NCBI GenBank assembly: GCA_943328975.2
Contig: CALQCC020000027.1
Location: 1-60,672 of the forward strand
DNA from: Bordetella parapertussis
GTDB lineage: Bacteria; Acidobacteriota; Terriglobia; Bryobacterales; Bryobacteraceae
Reading direction: 5' to 3'
DNA length: 60,672 nucleotides
Both the position numbers and the translations under genes were made by a program. Below, in pieces: positions 55,248 to 60,672 of this stretch; the stretch's first letter is position 1; every line of letters begins with the position of its first letter. The notes beneath the pieces were generated by a model, which saw only the letters and a program-made list of their open reading frames with translations, ran no database searches and had not been told where the DNA came from.

Positions 55248-55666
55248 ACAATCTTTCGTAGTTCGAATTGCCGGTCATTCTCTCCATCTGCTTCAATACG
55301 AATCTCGAACCGCTCTTCCGGCATCAACTGAGGAAAACGCTCCCCCCACTCGATCAAGACCACGGCTTCGCGGTCAAACAGTTCCTCTAATCCGAGAGTT
55401 GCCACCTGAGCCACAGTGTCCAAACGATACAGATCGATGTGATAGGCCGCGCCGTTGCCGTATTCATGGATCAAGGTAAACGTGGGGCTAGTGACTTCTT
55501 CCGGAACCGCGACGCCGAGCCCGCTCAAGATGCCCTTGGATAACGCAGTCTTGCCTGCCCCTAAGTTTCCGACCAGCAGCACGACGGTGCGACGCGGCAG
55601 TTCGCGCGCCAGTGTGCGACCCAGCTCGACGGTCTCTTCTTCGGAATGGGTTTTATACAATTGCAC
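55214..55666 (-). CDS. tsaE: tRNA threonylcarbamoyladenosine biosynthesis ATPase TsaE
   Basis: A 150-residue ATPase needed with TsaB and TsaD to make t6A37 in ANN-decoding tRNAs. The Walker A GNLGAGKT lies near residues 33-40, SPTF and the Walker-B-like IDLYRL follow, and WGERF is the usual C-terminal motif. GTG 55666 is the start, eight bases after the nnrDE stop; pairing of these two genes is widespread. The last ~11 codons (GASRDRTDE) are read antisense across the tRNA-Cys gene, so the extreme C-terminus is imposed by tRNA sequence. Confidence 0.93.
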   Translation of the reverse strand: MQLYKTHSEEETVELGRTLARELPRRTVVLLVGNLGAGKTALSKGILSGLGVAVPEEVTSPTFTLIHEYGNGAAYHIDLYRLDTVAQVATLGLEELFDREAVVLIEWGERFPQLMPEERFEIRIEADGENDRQFELRKIVGGASRDRTDE

Positions 55667-55674
55667 GGATTGCT

Positions 55675-57108
55675 CTAGACGCTCAGCGCCTTAATGGCGT
55701 TGGGCAAGTATCGGAGCAGGTCTGTCGCCATGAGGCACTGCTCAGTGAGTTCCTCGGCGCCCAATTCACCGCAGCGCCCGTGCAACCATACTGCGGCGCG
55801 AACCGCAGTGGCGATGTTGTCTGGATGCTGAGCCACCAACCCTGCGATCATCCCCGTGAGGATGTCACCGGTGCCGCCTGTCGCCATCGCGGGGGATCCG
55901 GTGGTGTTGATCCACACGTTGCCGTCCGGCGTCGCCACCAACGTGCGATGGCCCTTCAACACCAGACAGACGTTGCGAAGCTGTGCGAATGCGCGAGCCG
56001 CGTCAACGCGATTGCCGACCTCGGTGCCCATCAGCCGAGCCATCTCGCCTGGATGAGGCGTCAGAATTGTTTCGATGCCGCGCCCGCGGAAATCGGTTCC
56101 GGCGATGGAGTTCAGTCCGTCCGCGTCGATCACCAGCGGCACCGTGGCGTCCCGCATCAAACGCTCCACCAGGGGACGATGGATGCCTAGCCCAGGACCC
56201 ACAGCAACCACGGTCTTCCGCTCCAGCGAGAAGTCGTCGAGCGTCTCCGTCATCAGTTCTGGGACCACTAGTGTCGCTTCGCGAGACGTCACGCTCGCCA
56301 GTCCCGCACCCATGCGCAACGCGGCCAAGCCAGTCATCGTCGCCGCGCCCGACTTTCCGGGAGCACCTCCAACGACCAGGACATGCCCGTAGTCACCCTT
56401 GTGTCCATCGCGTTTGCGCGGCGCAAAGAAGGGCTTGAACTCTTCAGGCTCGGAAAGCTCCAGCCCGCCGGGAATCAACCAGGGCGGGCTACCGATGTGG
56501 GTCAGTACCAAGCGCCCCACGTTCTCCTCGGCACCATCGGCCAAGTAATGCTCCACTTTGGGAGCCGTGAACGTCACAGTGATATCTGCGCGCACCACAT
56601 CTCCACCGCCGCCAAGACCAGACGGTAAATCGACGGCCACAATCTTTGCCTCGGGAAAGTCCCGCGTCGCGCGGATCAGTTCCGCGACACGACCAGTGGG
56701 AGGGCCCTTCACTCCGGTTCCCAGCAGTGCGTCAATCACGATGTTCACGGCGCGGCGCTCCCGCAGCTTATCGGGAATCTGACGCTCAGGATGAATCGAG
56801 GCTTCCGGCAAGCGATCCAGATTCGTCTTCGCATCCCCGGTATACTCGCTCGGATCCGCAGCCAGCACCACACGCAATCGGGTCACGCCCCAGTCACGCA
56901 AGATTCGCGCGATCGCGAGCCCGTCGCCGCCGTTGTTTCCCTTGCCGCACAGGATCACGATATTTTGAGCGTCCAGCGGCGTGAACACGCGCACCAACTC
57001 TTCGACGACTCGATGAGCGGCGTTCTCCATAAGCCCGATGCCGGCAACGCCGTCTTCGATAGTGCGACGGTCCACCTCTCGCATCTGCTCTGCGGTTAAT
57101 ACTTTCAC
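55675..57108 (-). CDS. nnrDE: bifunctional NAD(P)HX epimerase / ADP-dependent NAD(P)HX dehydratase
   Basis: The 477-residue fusion repairs hydrated NADH and NADPH. The N-terminal epimerase half (residues ~1-215) has CGKGNNGGDG and DALLGTGVKGP. The C-terminal kinase-fold dehydratase half has HVLVVGGAPGKSGAA, LTPHPGEMARL and the nucleotide site NTTGSPAMATGGTGD. Length matches fused forms in other bacteria. The start is GTG 57108, which overlaps the out-of-frame stop of the K+ channel gene by four bases (GTGA), showing tight coupling with that gene before it was frameshifted. Confidence 0.95.
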   Translation of the reverse strand: MKVLTAEQMREVDRRTIEDGVAGIGLMENAAHRVVEELVRVFTPLDAQNIVILCGKGNNGGDGLAIARILRDWGVTRLRVVLAADPSEYTGDAKTNLDRLPEASIHPERQIPDKLRERRAVNIVIDALLGTGVKGPPTGRVAELIRATRDFPEAKIVAVDLPSGLGGGGDVVRADITVTFTAPKVEHYLADGAEENVGRLVLTHIGSPPWLIPGGLELSEPEEFKPFFAPRKRDGHKGDYGHVLVVGGAPGKSGAATMTGLAALRMGAGLASVTSREATLVVPELMTETLDDFSLERKTVVAVGPGLGIHRPLVERLMRDATVPLVIDADGLNSIAGTDFRGRGIETILTPHPGEMARLMGTEVGNRVDAARAFAQLRNVCLVLKGHRTLVATPDGNVWINTTGSPAMATGGTGDILTGMIAGLVAQHPDNIATAVRAAVWLHGRCGELGAEELTEQCLMATDLLRYLPNAIKALSV

Positions 57109-57350
57109 TCTGCTCCCTCAGCCAACATTTTCTCCAACTGCTCCAGGCCCGAGGGCTCACCCATCACGATCAAGTAGTCCCCACCCGCGAGTTTTTCGTC
57201 ATCGGCCGGGTTGTACAACATCTTGCCCGAGGATCGCCGCAGCGCCAATACGACAACTTCCTTGCCCTTATTCACGGCTACTTCCTGGATTGTCTTGTGG
57301 CAGAACGCGCTTCCGGGCTCGATGCGAATTTGTTCGATGCCGGCCTCGGG
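57105..57350 (-). pseudogene. C-terminal RCK_C (TrkA-C) fragment of the frameshifted K+ channel
   Basis: In the frame one base off from the channel ORF, the sequence reads EAGIEQIRIEPGSAFCHKTI, then VVVLALRRSSGKMLYNP, GGDYLIVMGEPSGLEQLEK and a TGA at 57105-57107. That is a standard TrkA-C ligand-binding domain. Restoring one base at the GGGG at 57348-57351 (CCCC on the coding strand) joins it to the channel as a 337-residue protein ending in a GTGA overlap with nnrDE. Confidence 0.8.
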
Positions 57351-58117
57351 GCGGTGCCTTCCTGCAGCGTGTAGTCGAGGAACTGCAAGACGTGCGGCTT
57401 GAGCAGCGCCTGCGCCATGCGATGACCAGTGGAGACATACGGAGCGAACACGAACGTCGCACCCGCGCGCCGCATCTTCGGTTCTGTGGTTTCTTCCGCG
57501 ACACGCGCGGAGATTTGCAACAGCGGGTTCAAGGACTTCGCCGTCATCGTCACGAATAAATTGTCCGCGTCCGTGCCCAGTGTTGCGATCAGTCCCTTAG
57601 CCCTGCCGATGCCCACGTCGCGGAGAGCGTCGTCACGGCTGGCGTCGGCGACCACGGCCAGCAAGCCCGCCTGCATGGCGCGTTCCACGCGGTCCTCGTT
57701 GCTATCGATGACTACGAACGGAGCTCCCGCCGCAGTCAATTCCGCCGCAGCCCCCCGGCCCACGCGCCCGTAACCGCACAGAATGTAGTGGCCCTTCAGT
57801 TTGTCGATCATTTGTTTGTTTCGCCGCTTTCCGAAAACTTGGTTCAGCTCTAGCTCGATAATGGTCTGCGTCAGGAAGCCAGTGGCTAACAGAATGACGG
57901 TTACGCCGACCAGCAACAGACCCGAGTTGAAAACCCGCCCCCAGAAGCTAAGCGGCAGGATCTCGCCGTAGCCCACGGTGAGCACCGTAATCAGCGTCAT
58001 GTAGAACGCGTCGAAGGGAGGATAGTCGTCGATGAGGACGAAGCCAATGGTGCCAATCGCCAGTGTCGCCGTCATCGCCAGCAACACAAAGATCAGCCGT
58101 CTGCGGATTCGCTCCAT
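57278..58117 (-). CDS. two-transmembrane potassium channel with RCK_N domain (truncated by a frameshift)
   Basis: The visible 279-residue frame has two transmembrane helices flanking the selectivity filter T47-V-G-Y-G-E52, then an RCK_N/TrkA-N Rossmann domain (ILCGYGRVGRGAAAEL, VVIDSNEDRV). It conducts K+ across the inner membrane, gated by a ligand on the RCK ring. After HVLQFLDYTLQEG the frame departs from homology and reads a nonsense tail (PRPASNKFASSP...) to a stop at 57278. The expected RCK_C domain lies in the next frame. The full gene would span 57105-58117. Confidence 0.87.
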   Translation of the reverse strand: MERIRRRLIFVLLAMTATLAIGTIGFVLIDDYPPFDAFYMTLITVLTVGYGEILPLSFWGRVFNSGLLLVGVTVILLATGFLTQTIIELELNQVFGKRRNKQMIDKLKGHYILCGYGRVGRGAAAELTAAGAPFVVIDSNEDRVERAMQAGLLAVVADASRDDALRDVGIGRAKGLIATLGTDADNLFVTMTAKSLNPLLQISARVAEETTEPKMRRAGATFVFAPYVSTGHRMAQALLKPHVLQFLDYTLQEGTAPRPASNKFASSPEARSATRQSRK

Positions 58118-58180
58118 CTGTCTATCCTAATTGACTGGCCGGCAAGACAGCTTGCGGTGGAGCCTTGGGTCCGCCAAGAA

Positions 58181-58714
58181 CTAGCGGAACAGCTTCGTGA
58201 CGTAGTCCGCGCCGAGCCCGATGCTCTCGTAATATTCGCGGCACAGAGCGATATAGTTGTGGACGTCGAAGACACCGGTCGACTCGCCTTTTTCGTCCAG
58301 CCACACCACCGGGCCCTTCACGACGAAGAAAACCTTCATCGGGTCGGGATGTTCATACGCGACCAAGGTGTGCGCTTCACCGGGAGTCTCATAGATGAAG
58401 TCACCCGCGGTCGCGGTCCAATCGTGTTCCAGATAACCCCACTTGCCGGAGATCGTGTAGGCGAATACTTCGTGGGGATGATAGTGCCGATTCACCAGTC
58501 CCGCGGCTTTGGAATACAGAATGTCGCACCAGCGATTCGTCGATGGCGAAATCCACAGGGGTCGCGAGGATACAGTCTCCGTGAAGGGAACGTAGAGTTT
58601 CTCGTCATCGGTCGCCGCGTTGTGAATGTAGACCTCGGGCAACGAATCCCGTTGGAACACTTTGGCGATCGGCTCGATGTCTTTCCAGAATTCCGTGGCA
58701 GGTGTCTCAGGCAT
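58181..58714 (-). CDS. cupin protein of the 2,4'-dihydroxyacetophenone dioxygenase-like family
   Basis: A 177-residue cytoplasmic single-cupin protein. The metal motif appears as NRHYHPHEVFAYTISGKWGY, with the His residues and the acidic ligand, and the second motif as GDFIYETPGEAHTL. Homologues include dioxygenases and ChrR-like regulators; the reaction here is not known. ATG 58714 is preferred, though an in-frame upstream ATG adds a few residues. It is 63 bases upstream of the channel gene on the same strand. Confidence 0.78.
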   Translation of the reverse strand: MPETPATEFWKDIEPIAKVFQRDSLPEVYIHNAATDDEKLYVPFTETVSSRPLWISPSTNRWCDILYSKAAGLVNRHYHPHEVFAYTISGKWGYLEHDWTATAGDFIYETPGEAHTLVAYEHPDPMKVFFVVKGPVVWLDEKGESTGVFDVHNYIALCREYYESIGLGADYVTKLFR

Positions 58715-58751
58715 AATTTTTCTATCATGCACCATTCGGAGTGAGGCCGCG

Positions 58752-60275
58752 TTAGTCTCCGGATGCGTCAGGCCCAGACGACGGGACGGCGGCCGTAACC
58801 AAGGACGAAGCTTCCACTTCGCCCCCAACGTCCAGAGGAACCCCTCTGGATCTTGCCAGTAACTTACGCCCAGCCCAGTACGCAAGGTAGTACGCGTTCT
58901 CGCGCAGCACATACTGGCGCGTTTCGAGCACCATTCGCCGGGTGAATTTACGCAGCGCCAGCAACTTCGAGCCACGGGCTTTCTGCGGGCTGGTGACGTC
59001 TTTCATCGCGGCCGTATCCTTCAAGTACGCCACCGCCAGGGCACTATCCGTGCGAGTTCCCTCGGTGAACGAAAGGGTTCGAGGCACATAGGTCGTGCCC
59101 ACCAAGGCCTCGGCGAAATCCAAATCGCTAATGATCTTTTGCCGTTCCAGATCGATATTGAGATCGATCCGATGCGAAAGTCCGAAATTCTTACGATCGA
59201 AAATCACCGTGACGTCGTGCGTCGCCGCACCCAACCAGGCCTCTTCCCCGCTATCCGTGGTCACGCGCCACAACCGGACGTGATGCCGCTTGGCGATGGA
59301 ATTGAGGGACTTCTGAAAGACCAGATCGGGAAGCCGCCCTTGGTAATACAGTTTAGAAACCGGCGACGTTGCGTAGCCTTGGCGCTGAGTGAACGCTTTA
59401 TAGGTGCGCGCGAAGGACCCGCGGCTCAACGAATCCGCCTCCACCCAACCGGCCGAACGAAATGAAGCTTTCACCATCTGCGCGGAGCCCATCAACGCGA
59501 GATTAATGATATCCGCTGTCAGCGTCTCATCCATCTTTTCGATCTGCACGGGTTGAGCTTGCAGAAACTGGACCAACTCCGGCTCCAGGCTCGAGGCTAG
59601 CGGAACCGTCCCCCAACTGCGCTCCACTGCGAGAGAACTCACCTGGAGGGTCATCTCCGTGCCGATGGGCAGTTCGATTTCCGGTTCCGGCATGCGCGTA
59701 ATCAGTAGCCGTGCAGCAAGTAGTCCAATGGCTCCAACAGGCCCCAGGGCAAGTTTGGCCCAGACACTACCGGCACCGCTTAAACCCGCAGGCGCTCGCA
59801 GAAACAAATGCGAAGTCGGTCGGTACCACATGCCGCGCACGATCCCCAATGGGTTGCTCGCGGCCAGGATGCCCTGGATGCGGCCCTTTTTGTCCACCTG
59901 TTCGCGTGCGTTGTCGATGCTCAGAGGAGTGGCCTCCAACGGCAAGCGTTCGCCTTCGGGCGTTTCCCAATCGGTGAAGCCAATATCCAGCGAGGCGCGT
60001 TCGCGTCGTAGGCCGATGCCTACGCCTCTGGCGCGACGAACCTTTCCATGCAGCAGGCTGTGCGCCGGCATCAAGATTTGACCGTCGCGAATCAACGGTT
60101 GGATCGTCATCGCTTCGACGGATTGATCTTGCGTCGCTGACAGAAGGCTCGTGAGAGGGGTCAGAATTCGAACATCAAGAGTGAAGGATCGGGCATCAGC
60201 GTTCCCCACTGCTAGTGCGATGGGAACAGAGAGGACACAGGCGCGAAACAACGGCGCAACATGCGATAGATTCAT
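58752..60275 (-). CDS. exported protein with LssY-like C-terminal domain
   Basis: The 507-residue protein has a signal peptide (ACVLSVPIALAVGNADA) and an N-terminal half with LTPLTSLLSATQDQSVEA and PIGTEMTLQV, resembling an outer-surface or TrbI-like beta domain. An LssY_C-like domain follows at residues ~300-440 (PVSKLYYQGRLPDLVFQK, EEAWLGAATHDVTVIFD, SHRIDLNIDLERQKII). LssY_C proteins are often attached to PAP2 phosphatases or stand alone; the role is unknown. The start could also be GTG 60284. It begins the minus-strand series that leads to tsaE. Confidence 0.75.
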   Translation of the reverse strand: MNLSHVAPLFRACVLSVPIALAVGNADARSFTLDVRILTPLTSLLSATQDQSVEAMTIQPLIRDGQILMPAHSLLHGKVRRARGVGIGLRRERASLDIGFTDWETPEGERLPLEATPLSIDNAREQVDKKGRIQGILAASNPLGIVRGMWYRPTSHLFLRAPAGLSGAGSVWAKLALGPVGAIGLLAARLLITRMPEPEIELPIGTEMTLQVSSLAVERSWGTVPLASSLEPELVQFLQAQPVQIEKMDETLTADIINLALMGSAQMVKASFRSAGWVEADSLSRGSFARTYKAFTQRQGYATSPVSKLYYQGRLPDLVFQKSLNSIAKRHHVRLWRVTTDSGEEAWLGAATHDVTVIFDRKNFGLSHRIDLNIDLERQKIISDLDFAEALVGTTYVPRTLSFTEGTRTDSALAVAYLKDTAAMKDVTSPQKARGSKLLALRKFTRRMVLETRQYVLRENAYYLAYWAGRKLLARSRGVPLDVGGEVEASSLVTAAVPSSGPDASGD

Positions 60276-60525
60276 AGACCTCACAGAACCCCAAGCTCAA
60301 AGACAAGTCTCGACGGCGTACGAACGCATCCTTCAACAATCGTTCTTCGGCCAACCCGGTTAGGATCATGGTGTCTTTGAGGCTGGCCTATTGTAGGTGG
60401 TCTTCTCTCCGCGCGCCACCCCACCCCACGCAGGCTCTAAACACACTCAATCCACCGGCTGCCTATGCCGTTCGCCCAATGCGGCGGCGCGCGAGTATAA
60501 TTGGAGATCGTATTTATCGAACCCC

Positions 60526-60672
60526 ATGGCGAAAAAGCTCACGAACTTACTCAACCCCGTCCCTAGCGACATCGCGATTGCCCAAGCTGCGATCCCTGCG
60601 CCCATCGCGCAGATCGCGGCCGAGGCGGGCATTTTAGACGCCGAGTGCGATGCCTACGGCAAGACCAAAGCC
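60526..60672 (+). CDS. fhs: formate--tetrahydrofolate ligase, N-terminal part (partial)
   Basis: The visible 49 codons read MAKKLTNLLNPVPSDIAIAQ and then IAQIAAEAGILDAECDAYG, which matches the opening of formyltetrahydrofolate synthetases (usual pattern VPSDIEIAQ...I-IA-GL...YG--KAK). The enzyme makes 10-formyl-THF from formate with ATP. The gene runs off the right edge, so the P-loop is not visible. No strong Shine-Dalgarno sequence precedes the ATG. Confidence 0.85.
   Translation, partial: MAKKLTNLLNPVPSDIAIAQAAIPAPIAQIAAEAGILDAECDAYGKTKA

Overview
The window looks like a chromosome segment from a GC-rich Acidobacteriota bacterium, most likely of the Bryobacterales/Solibacter group. The evidence is recognised protein families only. 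There is a secreted beta-propeller-like protein ending in a TIGR03437-type domain, a DUF1800/DUF1501 pair, DUF6152 proteins, GH97, three PQQ-type beta-propeller dehydrogenases, and many exported proteins of unknown function. Ribosome binding sites are often clear, and GTG and TTG starts are common. No phage, insertion sequence, CRISPR array or rRNA was seen.

Layout. 1-2.4 kb: partial dxr, an NAD-binding beta-hydroxyacid dehydrogenase, a small MerR-like protein and a cold-shock protein. 2.4-9.7 kb: GH97 glycosidase, a perfect bidirectional terminator, then a five-gene minus-strand operon of exported proteins (two DUF6152 proteins, a small cytochrome c) divergent from a PQQ alcohol dehydrogenase. 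9.7-16.9 kb: class III aminotransferase, a large exported protein broken by a frameshift, a small metallopeptidase, thiE, a MerR-TPR protein and purA. 17-21 kb: an operon of an unknown gene, an ankyrin gene, pheS and a short pheT. 21-25 kb: an exported TPR-CHAT peptidase with a sigma factor and a membrane anti-sigma factor, the most system-like locus here. 25-30 kb: SDR, alkaline phosphatase, a small exported protein whose start encodes an intrinsic terminator, and a beta-lactamase-fold hydrolase. 30-37.4 kb: two PIN-type toxin-antitoxin pairs, an antitoxin remnant and a HEPN-like gene, interleaved with a MaoC-like hydratase, DUF898, TerC and a divergent transketolase. 37.4-50.3 kb: PQQ dehydrogenases, SDR, the DUF1501/DUF1800 pair, a DPP III lipoprotein and a CHRD protein. 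50.3-60.7 kb: DinB, an unknown gene, a lactonase-like MBL protein, the TIGR03437 protein, tRNA-Cys, tsaE, nnrDE, a frameshifted K+ channel, a cupin, an LssY-C protein and the start of fhs.

How the genes fit together. Housekeeping functions (isoprenoid, purine, thiamine, folate one-carbon, Phe-tRNA synthesis, t6A modification, NAD(P)HX repair) are mixed with a large periplasmic oxidative and hydrolytic repertoire. The three quinoproteins and the c-type cytochrome domains suggest periplasmic oxidation of alcohols or sugars feeding the respiratory chain; substrates cannot be read from the sequence. Two genes carry apparent single-base frameshifts (near 11.58 kb and 57.35 kb), either real decay or assembly error. 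Function calls are from motif and family recognition by eye; no database search was run.
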